Source: Rusavskia elegans (taxonomy: Eukaryota; Ascomycota; Lecanoromycetes; Teloschistales; Teloschistaceae). Taken from it: a stretch of 64,000 bases of DNA. Below are positions 33,067 through 44,694 of the stretch, one piece after another. A program made the position numbers and the translations under genes. Position 1 is the first letter of the stretch. Each line of letters opens with the position of its first letter. The notes under the pieces are model-generated. The model worked only from the letters and a program-made list of their open reading frames with translations. It was not told where the DNA came from and made no database searches. The stretch spans positions 488,369-552,368 of the forward strand of contig SAUG01000016.1 in NCBI GenBank assembly GCA_011316305.1, in the 5' to 3' direction.

Positions 33067-33637
33067 TCATGACCGCCCAAAAAAGCCGGATGCCTTCTCT
33101 TTGAACTTTTGCAATGCGCTCGGGTGTGGCTCCGGTTTAAAAACAGATCGCTCCAGCAATATCAACTCCTCCATCTTGGCGATATCCTCCGGGGACACCA
33201 CGGGCTCTGTTGCGTTGCTGAGTTCTCTCTTAAGCTCCGTGCAATACTGAAGAGCTTCTTCGCGTAACCGGACTTGCTTCTCGCCCACATTTGGCTCCCT
33301 TGCTTCGAAAATGAAGCACCTCGCAAGGAGATGTCGCGACCAGAGGTCTCCGGGAGAGAAATGACCGTCTCCTTTCAGGTATGCGCGTATTGTTCTGAGA
33401 GTGTCGTATGCTGCTGCCGAAGCGCTGTCTTCTTGCCATTTGAGGTAGGCCTGCATAAGCAACCTTTGGTTTAGCCAGTTCCAGAGCTGGGAGCCTTGAA
33501 TTAACTATACATACCCCTTTGTAGGTATCTTCCCACTTCTGCATGACCTCGTTTACTCTCCCAGATTCAGTTTGAACGATCCTTGATTGGAGAACACTGT
33601 TGAATAGCTCATGATGGTGTGCACTGATTGAGTACAT
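33067..33637 (-). CDS. Hypothetical protein, 168 aa
   Basis: Two exons, 33637-33515 and 33450-33067, with a 64-bp intron (GTATGT...TGCAG) in phase 0. The joined product is helical and charged throughout, with 'ELFNSVLQSRIVQTESG' near the start, 'DTLRTIRAYLKGDGHF' in the middle and a C-terminal 'ALQKFKEKASGFFGRS'. No signal peptide, membrane segment or known motif is visible. The splice is well supported because it removes the stop in the unspliced frame and keeps codon phase. An additional upstream exon cannot be excluded. Function is unknown. Confidence 0.65.
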
Positions 33638-34052
33638 AGCTACGCGTTGTACTTTGCTTTGGTCTTTGCGGTTGAATTTCTGAACAGCGAAGATGACGGT
33701 ACCGAGCAGCTTTTAACATTCCATGCGATGTTTCATGGCCCCACACCTGATCATACTGTGCAACGCCAATGCGGTCAATGTCTGTTTCACAAACGAAACT
33801 ACGGAGAAGAAGCAACCAAAGTTTATGGGGTGAATAGCAAACACTGAGTTGTCACCAACGTTGACACATTCATCGTTGAGTGTCCATCGTTCACTATATA
33901 GTACTCCTTGCTAACTCTTCCTCATCTCTTCATACAGGTCATCAGGTGTTTGAGAGACTGGTCCTGAATCATCGAACCTTGACAATCTATTCATCGCGGA
34001 AGACTCTACATTCTATACCGCCATTAGCGATCCTGATCTTGCTTCCAGAATC
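33638..34052. other. Intergenic between divergent frames
   Basis: About 415 bp, nothing recognised beyond what must be promoter sequence. Confidence 0.35.
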
Positions 34053-34683
34053 ATGACAGACCCCATCGCCGCTCAGCTCAACCTCGCAATCCATGAACTC
34101 ACTTCATCTCCGTTCAAGTACTGTATGAAGCCTCGTCGTGCAACGGAGCCCCAATCGAACCCTTTACGCCCCCCCTTCTCTTTGGCTTTTCATATGACAC
34201 TCGCCAAAACGATCCTTTACCAGGGCGACAAGGACATCGCCTCCATTATCCGTGCATGCATGTACGTATCGTCATTTACAGTCTTACACATGACCAGTAT
34301 AGCTGGGTTGGTGGTGAGGCCCACCGCGCTATCGAGGACTTTGCTGCCAAATTTAGTCTTCTAGCGCATTCTGGGACAGTAGTACCAGCTTCGGAGTCGT
34401 CAAAGAACTCAATGCAGAGGAACGCCGTCGACGCTGTCATGATTTTCAGGAACAAAGGAATGGTCACAGACACTTTGCCACTATAATCAGTAAATTCATT
34501 GAGTTCGACAAGACGCTAGAGCTGGACACAGTAAATTATGTAATGTTCAAGCCGAAAGAATTCTGGCAGTTGAAAAAGATGGAAGTACTCTCCAGACTTT
34601 TGAAGAGGGTGAGAGACGACATGGCCGGCGGTGCGTGTGCAATATTGGTCCGTTACCCGGCGCGGTATTTTATTGGATGGTAG
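34053..34683 (+). pseudogene. Unknown gene remnant or mis-joined gene
   Basis: Protein-like stretches occur in three successive frames: from ATG 34053, 'AAQLNLAIHELTSSPFKYC' to 'ASIIRACM' (about 34260); then 'YSWVGGEAHRAIEDFAAKF' (about 34298-34354); then 'SFGVVKELNAEERRRRCHDF' through 'FIEFDKTLELDTVNYVMF' to a stop at 34681-34683. The first change could be an intron using GTACGT and ACCAG, but that leaves the wrong phase. The second change, near 34361, has no splice sites and looks like a one-base loss. The sequence matches nothing I know. It is either a pseudogene or a gene carrying sequence errors. Confidence 0.35.
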
Positions 34684-35201
34684 AGTTTGAAGAATTATCG
34701 AGCCAGCTAACAAACTATTCTCAACATCTTTTTGTTGCCGCACCTCAGAGCTTTCCATCCGGGTCGACGAAATAGGCATCTTGACTCAAACAGTCGCCGC
34801 AGAAAAGCTTTGAGGGCGCCCGATGATGCTGTACGAGCGTTGGGGCTGGGAACGGTAATTAGCAAATGTCTCTTTGTTCATGTTTTCGGTACCTGGTGCG
34901 CAGAACAAAGAAAACAGATGCAACTCCCTTTTTCCCCGAGGCTGCCTTCGAAAAAACCAGCAATTCGTCTCACGGAGTCAATACATCTCTGACATCATGC
35001 TCGTTCCAGCCAGGTCGTACAATCCAAATATCCGTGTTTCACGTTCACAGTAACACAGCTTTCTCTCCCGGTATATATACCACCACCATCATCTCATCTT
35101 CCCCTCTCCAAACTCTCTCCTCCAGAAAACCCTCATCATCGCCGCAAACCAAAACCTCAATCTCATCTCCTCCTCTTCCACCAACCCCCAAACCCACCAA
35201 T
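34684..35201. other. Intergenic, nothing recognised
   Basis: About 520 bp. The frame of the following gene stays open upstream to 34866, but the Ser/Pro/Thr composition there reads like translated leader, so it is not counted as coding. Confidence 0.35.
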
Positions 35202-35879
35202 ATGCCACCCCGCCCCCCTCCCCTCACAGCCCCTCGCAACCCCCCCTCCTTCCACCGCACCCTACTCAACCCCCTCCTCGCCAAACCCCTCGCCAAATCC
35301 CTCGTCCAAGACCCCCTGGTCCTCCAACTCAACATCGACATCTACATGCTCGCTCCCAGTGAACACACCTTCGGCTCCGCACTGCAGCTATACATCACCA
35401 AACTCGACAAAAGTGAGGATAAGAATGACGCGTCTGCCTACGCGCGCGCTTGCTTAGAGGTATTGGTGGTGTATAGTCTTATGCGGATGCGGTATGAGTG
35501 GTTGGATACCTGGTGTCGTGATGGGGATGCGAGGCGGGCCGCTACTGGCTTGGTGTTAGGGAAAACGGGAAATTCGGTTTTTGGAGACGACAGCGACAAA
35601 AATAACGACGAATCAGCGGATGGCGATCCCGAATCCACGAAAACAGTGAATGGAGATTCTTGGGACGAGCAGCGTGGGATCCTGGTTGACTATTTTCGGA
35701 AAATGGATAAGGAATTGGGGTTGCATGAGATGGCGTTTGAGAGGTGGGATCCGAGAGCGTTGGGGACGCCAGGGCCGCAGGAGAGGAAGAAGGCGTTTGT
35801 GGGCAGGTTGGATGCGGAGAGGGATGTGGTTGTGGGGGAGGCGTGTGTGTTGGTGTTGTGTCCGACTGTGAGTCCGTGA
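35202..35879 (+). CDS. Hypothetical protein, 225 aa
   Basis: An intronless frame from ATG 35202, chosen because the upstream in-frame part is low-complexity and the ATG follows AACCCACCAAT-type leader. After a Pro-rich N-terminus come 'LVLQLNIDIYMLAPSEHTFG' and 'ARACLEVLVVYSLMRMRYEW', an acidic linker with 'DDSDKNNDESADGD', and a C-terminal helical part 'ILVDYFRKMDKELGLHEM'. There is no signal peptide or membrane segment. I do not recognise the family. The GC-rich 3' half keeps several frames open, but the residue pattern favours this one. Confidence 0.55.
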   Translation: MPPRPPPLTAPRNPPSFHRTLLNPLLAKPLAKSLVQDPLVLQLNIDIYMLAPSEHTFGSALQLYITKLDKSEDKNDASAYARACLEVLVVYSLMRMRYEWLDTWCRDGDARRAATGLVLGKTGNSVFGDDSDKNNDESADGDPESTKTVNGDSWDEQRGILVDYFRKMDKELGLHEMAFERWDPRALGTPGPQERKKAFVGRLDAERDVVVGEACVLVLCPTVSP

Positions 35880-36259
35880 ACGTGGGGGGAGAGTGGAGGG
35901 TGAGGTGTGGAGCTGGAGATATGTGCTGGAGGGTAAGGGGGCGGTTGTTGGGCTTGAATTTGGTTATTGCTCGATATGAGGGATTGGAATCACTAGGTGA
36001 TCAGGGGACTGAGTGGGATACCTTATGTATTTTCGTCTCGCTGGTTGAGTTACCTTGTGAACTGGGTTGATGTTGGCAGTTAGGATCTTGAAGGGAGATT
36101 TCCTGTCAATCGAGGCACCGATCAGCCATAGTCATCAGGATGGCCAATCGAATTGATCGCACGGCTCGTGTATTTTTCATCCGTCAAACAGTAAGGTAGC
36201 CCCAGAAGCAAATGTAACGGGCCACTCTGCTGCCAGCGTTGCACTCATGAGTCCTGCCC
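35880..36259. other. Intergenic between convergent genes
   Basis: About 380 bp between the hypothetical gene and the end of GSH2; it should carry both 3' ends. Nothing else is seen. Confidence 0.4.
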
Positions 36260-38125
36260 TTAGACGTCGACCAAGCAGGGACTATCCACTGCACCAAAGC
36301 CCGCCGCTACACCCCCTTCCTCGCTCTCCCTCCCTTTGGTCCTCAACAGGAACCCAGCTTCCCAGTTCTCCAGGACCTCTCCGTCCTGACCATCGTTCTT
36401 TCCGCCCGCTTCACCAGGCCCGTTCCTCCAAAGGCAAACCCCATAAACCCCTAGTTCTCCTATTACCTCTCCGCTCTGCACCTCGCCGTTCCTTAGGATA
36501 GAATTCCGCAACGTGGGTGGCTTGATTAGCTCCATTAAGATATGGGACCGCCATTTCTGTTGATCATCACCTAGACCCGCGAGAAATGCTGGGATCTTAG
36601 AACCATACACGTTATTCCCTCCGCCTTCACGTTGCGGTTTCAATACATAACCTTCACTATCCTTGACACTCGTGGCTAGTCGGATGGCGTGCTGCCCTTC
36701 AGGTGTGGCATCGAGAGGATAGATTGCTGTAAAGGTGTTGCGGATACGTTCGATCATGTCGGAGGAAGAGGTACGCGAGAGGAAATTGGCCAGATGCGGG
36801 GAGTGGGGCGTTGCGAGTTCCTGTTGGATCTTCTTGCTGCCGGCAAGGTGGGTGAGGATCGAGGGACATTTGATGGCTGCTGACCGTTCGAGGTGAAGAC
36901 GGGCCTTCCATGAGGCCGAGGAGGGATAATGGGAGGGGGAGTAGCCGGCGCGGAAGTAGATGAGGGAGACTTCGTAGGTCATATTTGGCGAGTGTGGCGG
37001 GGAGTAGGTTAAGATGCGGTCCTTGTTGCTGGATACGGAGGTGTGGTCCAGTATGGAAGAGAAGGCAAGGCGGAAGGTAGGGATGCCGGCGGTGGTTTGG
37101 AGTGGAGTGGAAAGCGCGAGTTGGTCGAAGATATTGGATTCAGGGATTGTGACAATGAAGAGAATGCAGAGGGGAAGGGAAGGCGAAGATCTTGAGGGAC
37201 CATAAGCACGGTGGGCGGTTGAGAAGCCGAGGCATAGGCTCTCGATGCACGGGTTTGTGGGAAAAGACGCAGGGGTGATGGTAGCTGGAGATGTGGGTGG
37301 ATAAGCAGATGCTGTATTGAGGTATCTGCGTTGGTGAGTTATGGGAGCGATCGTATCTGGTGGAAGACTGACGAGTGAAGTTGGGAAACCTTGGTGGAAA
37401 GGCCGCCGAAGGAGGATGCTATAGTATTAAATTCGACTTGCTTAATGGAGGGCTCTGTGTCCTGGATCGCAGGGTCGGTGTGGACCATGTAGTCGGAGCG
37501 GAAGAGTCCAAGTGAGATATTCTAGGGCCAACGTCAAGGCGCCATCAAACATGAAGGCATGCAGATGGTCGAGTACCTGCACATAGCCCTCGTTTTCTAC
37601 CTCTAGGTGCACGCTCCATAATTTTGCAATGAAATCATCTACCTCGATCAGTCTGTAATCATCGAATTAGGTACATGTAATAGGAATGAAGGTGATTGCT
37701 TCAGTCTAATAGAACATGACAGAGAGTACGGAGGGATTAAAGAGACGATTGGCCGGGGGTTAATAGCCAGGCACATAGAAATAAGTGCCAATTCGACGAA
37801 AACACGACGGCCCCTAAACGTACCTTTCGACTATCCTCTTCAACCAATCTCGATCTCTCGCTATCGCAGCATACAATTCATTGTATGCCTTTTGGATGGC
37901 TCTGGCCTCATCGAAGCACGTCCTAGGGAACAAGCTTGGGTACAGGGTTACCGGAGCCGTTGTGGCAAGTGTTCTAGAGAGATCGGTACTTGTGGACAAT
38001 AGACCGGCGGAAGGTCGAACGGCCAATCCATTGAGGATGGACCAGTCGTTAATATTCGAGAGCAAGTATTCCTGCTGCTCAAGGGTTGTCTTCGGCGGAA
38101 AGTCCGGATATATCGAGGCGGCCAT
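36260..38125 (-). CDS. GSH2: Glutathione synthetase (eukaryotic type), 530 aa
   Basis: Four exons on the minus strand: 38125-37824, 37652-37577, 37521-37373 and 37325-36260, giving 530 codons, close to the usual length. The enzyme joins gamma-glutamylcysteine and glycine with ATP, the second step of glutathione synthesis, in the cytosol. Landmarks are 'DWSILNGLAVRP' near the start, 'FRSDYMVH' and 'IKQVEFNTIASSFGGLS' (substrate site), 'MTYEVSLIYFRAGYSPSHY', 'GYVLKPQREGGGNNVYG' (ATP-site glycine-rich loop) and 'LMELIKPP'. The C-terminus 'GGVAAGFGAVDSPCLVDV' matches the family's A-loop and end. All introns have GT...AG ends, and the phases fit. The gene faces the SNF2-like gene across a shared 700-bp upstream region. 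Confidence 0.95.
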
Positions 38126-38828
38126 TGATGTTTCGAGAATTATTCAATTCGTGGGCATGGTCATATTGTAAAGTATCTCTGACAGCCTTTTGACATGACG
38201 GTTGTCCAAGATAAGGTACCGAGACTTCACCGTAGTTCTAAGAGTGAGTCCTCGTGTGATTTTGGAATGATTAATAATCGTCGTGTCCGTATCAAAGTAT
38301 CAAACCTTCAGCCAAGGCGGTGAAGACCCTGACCGGGGGGCCGACCCACGCAGCGGCAGAATCTTGGGCGCGTGGAGGAGTGAAGGAAGAAGAGTCACTG
38401 GAGTCTCGTTTTGCTCGAAGATCAGTTCCGGATCAATCACTTTGGCCTCATCGTATCTCAAACAAGACATGTGGCACCTGTCATTCAATGCTGCCGAGCT
38501 CTTGGATGCGAGCATAACTCCGTCCTGCTGGCTATCACGAAACCCACCCTACAAACACCGCCGGATGCCAGTGCAGCCGCTCATCCAATATCTGGAAGTC
38601 ACAACTGATTTGATTGATACGAGCCCAGGTTCTTTGACTTCACTTTCATGATACTTCCGCCTTGGCTCAACACGCGCCCTTGTCTTTTACCTTGGCCTCA
38701 TCCATCTTTGAACCAACGCTCTTTTCTCCTACTGCATCATCACATTACGACTGGTCCTGGAGCTTCCAGCACTTTTATCCTTATGTCCGCTGGCCACTGA
38801 TCATCTTTATAGGCCGAAACTTGTTCCG
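38126..38828. promoter_or_regulatory. Shared divergent promoter region, GSH2 and SNF2-like gene
   Basis: The two genes start 703 bp apart in opposite directions, so both promoters must lie here. I can name no specific binding site. A 122-codon frame at 38283-38651 is not convincing. Confidence 0.5.
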
Positions 38829-41800
38829 ATGACTCTTCCAGCAAGCTCCCTGCCGGAGGATCCATGGGACTGGAACACCGATCAAGTTGTCACCGCTCTC
38901 TGTGACCCAACTGCTACTTTCCGCGCTGAAAACAACGCAAGAGCTCTACCCGATGCGGTACTCCTGGAGCAGAAACTTCGAGAACATTTCATTGAAGGTC
39001 CTGGCTTGCTCAGTGATCTCGAGTATGCCACTCTGCGTGACGACCTGGGCATCAAAGCTGTAGGCCACCAAGGGCATATCGTGCGCGAGATTCGACGGCT
39101 CCGTCGAATATCCCAGCAGTTTGTCGACCAGCTCAGGCAGGATGATACTTCAAATTCTCGAGCAGGACGCGCTTCGGTTTTTGGGCCAACCCGATATACT
39201 ACCCCATTGCTGCAAACAGCTCATACCCCATCAAGACAGCCTATACCCCCGGATACACCAGCGCAATCAACGCTCGTGGCAGCAGAGATCGTCAAATCCC
39301 CAACGCCAGCGCCCAGAGCAGCGACCGTGGATGGTGAGGGCCAGGCGCGGTTGCAAACCTCTATTCAGCACAGTCAGGAATGGTTGGACCAGCTGCCGGA
39401 TAATCCTGAGGCTATTAGTTCTGGTAGTCCCGTGAAGTCGGTCGAAAATCAACTCCCGGATCGGCCTGAAGAGACATATATTATCGACGACAACGGTCGA
39501 AAGCGGCGAAGACTGGTCCCCAATCCCGTGGTCTCGACAGCGTTGGAGGATAATCAAGGTCAAAATCCTGTCAACACACAAACCACGGCGCCCCAAGAGC
39601 CCGAACAGCCCCCTGAGGTTATTTCGCCTCGTCAGATTCCTGCCTCCAACGTCGTAATTCAGAAAAAAATAACCCCAACCTTGCTCTCTCGACCATCCGA
39701 TAATACATCACTTATCACCGCACCAACGAAGAGGAAGCTAGAACTGTTGCTCGGCAGGAAACCATTAGAGAACTATTTGGGAATCAGGGCTTTACCAGTG
39801 GATGACGTCTTCTACGACCAAGAGGATCAGGATCAGGAACAGCGTGCATGGTGGGCAGCAGCCGACTTTGCCTTTGTCAAATCTCCAGCGAGCACCGGAC
39901 AACGTCGGTACGTTTCTGCGAGAATCAAGTATTTCCTTCGACAGCGAGCTAGCGTCTTTCAACGAGGCAACAAAGCTTGCAATGGGGTCTGCCCATACCC
40001 CGATTCGCTTGGGCGGAAGCACCAAACTTTATCAATAACGATATACGATTCAACGCCCAACGGTATACTCGCTACGAGGCGAGACCGAAGCCAGTGGCGA
40101 TTGACTAGTTCTGTGTTGCCTCCCCTGAAGCACGATCGGCAAGGTTCAGCTATCGACGATGGCGACAAGCTTGTAGCGCTACCGAGCGACAATGGACAAG
40201 ACTGGGATTACCTGAACAAATGGGATGACGCTCATGGAAATAACGCTGTTCTTCCCGTCTACGGTGAATCAGGATCAGAGGGTGATTATGATTCAGACAC
40301 ATGGCGTGAGATGGAGAGAGAATACGGTGTACTCCCGAAACGCCCAAGGAGATTGCAGATGATTGACGAACGAGAGTCAACCGCTACCATCGACCAGGCA
40401 GTCGAACAGATGGTAGCAGATTGGAAACAAAAGCGGCTTCCTAATCTGGAACGAACGGCCTGGGCGATATGGTCGCGGTCAAGACGGAACGGATCCATGA
40501 AAGCGACGGTTCTCTCGCTACAGTACGAGTTACAACATCTCGAGACGCGGCTCACGAAGCTCCGGAAGGAAATCGCTGGACAGCACTGGCTGTCCGCTGC
40601 TAGAGTTAGAAGGCAGTGCGAATGTATGCGCAGAACAGTCTATGGTGTTGAGGATTCCAGATGGACGATTGGAGTCCTTAAATTAGAACACAGACCCATG
40701 AAATCTCGGAGGCTGCACAAGGGCAAAAAGAATCCATCACTCTTCAGCGAGGAGACTAATGAGGCTGAGTCCAACGAGTATGAGACTTCCTCAGAGGAAG
40801 ACCTTGGAAGTTTCATTGTCGACGATGACCAAGTCTCGAATCACAGCGATAACGGTGGCCTGATCAGTACCAGCAACGAAGATGCCGTTATGAGCCAAAG
40901 CTCGACAAGTAACGACGGCATTGAACGCATTGACGGCAATGACGGCAATGACGGCAGTGATGGCACCGATGATGATCGCTCAGACCCCAACTCGTGTCGA
41001 AGTCGGCAACAGGTTTCTGTCAGCGGCAGCAAGGCGAACGTACCCACCACAATGCCAATGAAGCAGGAGAAGGTTATCCGGGCAGTAACTCCGAAGCCAA
41101 GTCCGGCTCACTTCGTGGATTTGACATTGTCTGATACCAGTGAGTCCGAGGCGGCCCCTGAATTAAAAACATCGAAAGCGAACAACATCAGGACGCCTTT
41201 TGCGTACTCTGCTGACATCGATGAAAACGAGGACCCATCTCAGCGCAGCCAAAGGAAGGCGGCAGAATTTAGGATACCTCCAGGTACTGACATCAACCAG
41301 AAAATTGCCATTGACCTCGAGCAGGATGACACATCCAAGTCAGACACAGAGCGAACAATGACTCCTGAGCCTCTAGAGCTGGACGATATTCAGGAGACCA
41401 GTGAGATGGATCCGACAATTCTCATGCAACAGGGAGACCGGCGGCGTCTTCTGATCTACATCTTGGCCCGGAAAGATCTCCAACAACGCAAAAATGCAAA
41501 CACGTATGTTATCAATCATGGCATTGCGAAAGTCCAGAAGGGTGTTTGGGATGTATTTCCGATGCTTCGCCGAGCTCCATCTAAGGTCGTCGGCGGCAGG
41601 AGAAAGCAACATTTCAATGAGACTGTCAAAAACATTACCGCATGGTACATATGCTGGACAAATTTGGAGATCATTAAACCTCACGATGGTGCAACTCAAA
41701 AACAGATTGAGCTTGCGGAAGCTGACAAGGAAGGTTTCGAGACGTTCTATGCCTTTCTCGAGGAGCTGCGTTGCCTGAGCGACTTTGAGCCCGATCCAGG

Positions 41801-44694
41801 CACCCCCTCTGACAAATCAAAGACAACACCAAGCAAGCAGCCCAGAGTTCTGATGGATTATTCTGACGACGAAGCAGCAGCTACGCCAACAAAAAAAAGA
41901 AAATACGCAGTTCCGGAAAGTCAGGAAGCTGCTGATACCCGCCAAAAGGCACATCAACGAGTAGCCGATCGGGAGAAACGCCAATCAAGATTGAAGAAAA
42001 CATTGCAACGGATGGGTAAAACCGAAGAAGATCCCTCGCAAGTTGTAGTCAATATGGGGAAATTAGATCATCAAGACCTCATATGCCTCCTTCCATCAAT
42101 TGGAGAAAGAATTCAACCACACCAGAAAGACGGTCTACGGTTCTTATGGCGAGAGATAATCGAGGACCATGCTTCAAAGCAAGGGTGCCTACTCGCTCAA
42201 ACAATGGGCTTAGGGAAGACTATGCAAGTTATCAGCTTTCTTATCACGGTCGCAGATGCGGCGAGATCCTCGAACGCGAATATTCGCGAGCAAATCCCAG
42301 GGCGCCTGATGCGATCTCAGACAATCGTGCTTTGTCCACCTACTTTGGTGGAGAATTGGTACGATGAATTCCTGATCTGGGCTCCCCACGGGCTCGTCGA
42401 TAACATTGGTGACGTGCGAACTGTATCATCAACGATGCCTCCTTCCGACCGCCTACAGACCATCAGGGACTGGGATAAAGAGGGTGGAATCCTAGTCCTC
42501 CCTTTCTCGATGTTGAGATCCATGATTGAAAATCCGATCAGGAATGGAGAAGCTCAACTGAGCGAAAGCCAGCACCTCATGGTCAAACGGGTACTGTTGG
42601 AACGTCCTAACATCGTCGTTGCTGATGAAGCCCATACGTTCAAGAACCCTTCCGCCCAGATCTCTCGGATCATGAGTCAATTTCGTTCTCGTAGCCGTAT
42701 CGCTTTAACAGGGTCGCCCTTGAGCAACAATCTCAGCGAGTACTACGCATTGATCGAATGGATTGCTCCAGGCTACCTGGGGGAGCCTACCGAATTCAGA
42801 TCCCGTTATGAGGAGCCCATCACTCAAGGACTCTATCGTGATAGTTCTTTGGGCGATTGGCGTCGTGGTCTTAAGAAACTTGAGGTATTCAAACGAGAAG
42901 TAGCGCCCAAGATTCACCGCGCCGACCTTTCCGTCCTGCAGACCAGTCTTAAGGGGAAGTCAGAGTTTGTCATCAAGGTTGCACCTACCAAATTGCAGGA
43001 GCAACTCTATCAAGCGTTCATAAGTTCAATGACTGAGCAATTGAAAGGCTCTGAAGTGCAAATGCAATTGCTGGGCTGCATTGACATTCTCCGATTGATA
43101 TGCAATCACCCGCAGTGCTACTACAACAAGCTGAAAAGCCCGCCAACCAAGGGCCGGATACCCGCCCAAACAGCACCTGGGGAAGAAGTGGAAGCGAATG
43201 ATGACCCGGATCTGTCAAATATGTCCCTGCTGGATCTGGCAATATCCGAGACTATCGTTCGTCATCAACTGGAGCCGTTTAAGAACTTGCCGGTACCAAT
43301 CGCTCATGTCTCCTTGGCAAACAAAATGAAGGTGCTAATGCAAATCCTGGACCTTTCTATGAACGCTGGCGACAAAGTCCTTGTCTTTACCCATAGCATC
43401 CCAACACTTGACTACATCGAGAAACTACTTCAAAAGGAAGGCAAGGAATACGTGAGAATGGATGGAAGTGTACGACCAGACCTCCGTCAGAGTTTGACGA
43501 AAAATTTCAACCAGTGTAGAGGCAAGAACGTTTTCATCATCTCAACTCGAGCTGGTGGAACCGGACTCAATCTTGCGGGGGCCAACAGAGTGGTCATCAT
43601 GGACGATGGTTTCAATCCAACCTGGGAGGAGCAAGCGGTTGGTCGAGCATATCGTATTGGTCAGACGAAGCCTGTATTCGTGTACCGCCTGACTGTCGGA
43701 GGTACCTTCGAGGATGTCCTCCATAATCAATCGTTATTCAAACAGCAGCTGGCAACCAGAGCGGTGGATAAGAAGAACATTGCCCGATCGGCTACTCGGG
43801 AACTGAAGGATTACTTTCAGCCTTTGAAGACTGTAGAGCAGACAGACCTAAAGCCATTCCAAGGCAAGGACCTAGAAGTGCTAGATTACATACTGGCCTC
43901 ACAGAACGCGTAAGTGTGCTCTCTCTGCTCTGTTTCTATCAAGCTGATTTCGATCTAGTGAGCCCATCATTCGGGACATTGTGCCTTGCGAAACTTTTAA
44001 GCAAGAGATCGATGAAAAACTTACCGAGGAGGAACAGAAGGAAGTCGAACTGGAGGAGGCCGACAGTCGTTTGCGTCGTGCGGATCCAGCAGCTTACCAA
44101 GCTAGGCTGATGGCACAATCTGCACCCAAGAACACTCAATCTATGGAAGCACGCGGGACGCAGGCAACTTTGAGAACTTCAGGAGCGGCCCTGCCAATGC
44201 CTCCAAAACCTCCTTCAAGGCCCGCGCATGATATCAATACGGCCAGTACAGCTGGCATGGCTTCCCCGCCGATCGTCGATCCGATCCCGCCTATGCCCTC
44301 ATCGGCGACCCGAGGTCTATCAAACACAGCGAAACTATTCGGCGATCTTGTTCCTCGTGGTAATGGTATATCAACAATCGATCCAAGACAAGTCAGTGGC
44401 GGTCCAACATCCCAGGCGTCCACAAATGCAGTACCACCAAACCAGCCGCCGGTGGGCTTACAGCATCCTATGCTTCCGATATTGGGAGCGAGTACGACGT
44501 TGAGGACAGCGGCCTCGGTACCCCCAAAGCAACATCATGTTGACCTCAATGCGGCACAACGTGCTGAAAGTGAGCCCTGGCCAATGTTTCAGCCGGCGAA
44601 GGCAAACGCATCGCCGTCGAAAGGGGTCTGGGCTAAGTATCCAGAGCTGCAAGGCTTATTAGACCGCGAAGCGAAGCGGACGAAGCACTCATGA
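38829..44694 (+). CDS. SNF2-family DEAH ATPase, Rad54/ATRX-like, 1938 aa
   Basis: Exon 1 is 38829-43909 and exon 2 is 43959-44694, with a 49-bp intron (GTAAGT...TCTAG). The N-terminus, 'DPWDWNTDQVVTALCDP' through about residue 100, looks like a SAM-type helical domain. Residues 100-1080 are mostly disordered, with acidic Ser-rich runs such as 'NDGNDGSDGTDDDRSD'. The motor follows: motif I 'QTMGLGKTMQ' (K1130), motif II 'VVADEAHTFKN' (D1266), motif III 'LTGSPLSNN', motif V 'RAGGTGLNLAGANRV' and motif VI 'EQAVGRAYRIGQ'. The 240-residue C-terminus is Pro/Ser-rich. Such ATPases use ATP to translocate on DNA and remodel chromatin or protein-DNA complexes in the nucleus. The subfamily within the Rad54/ATRX/ARIP4 branch cannot be fixed by eye. 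Confidence 0.92.

Noticed and set aside
40841..43242. Several antisense frames within the SNF2-like gene
   Set aside because: Shadows of a long coding region; none has motifs.
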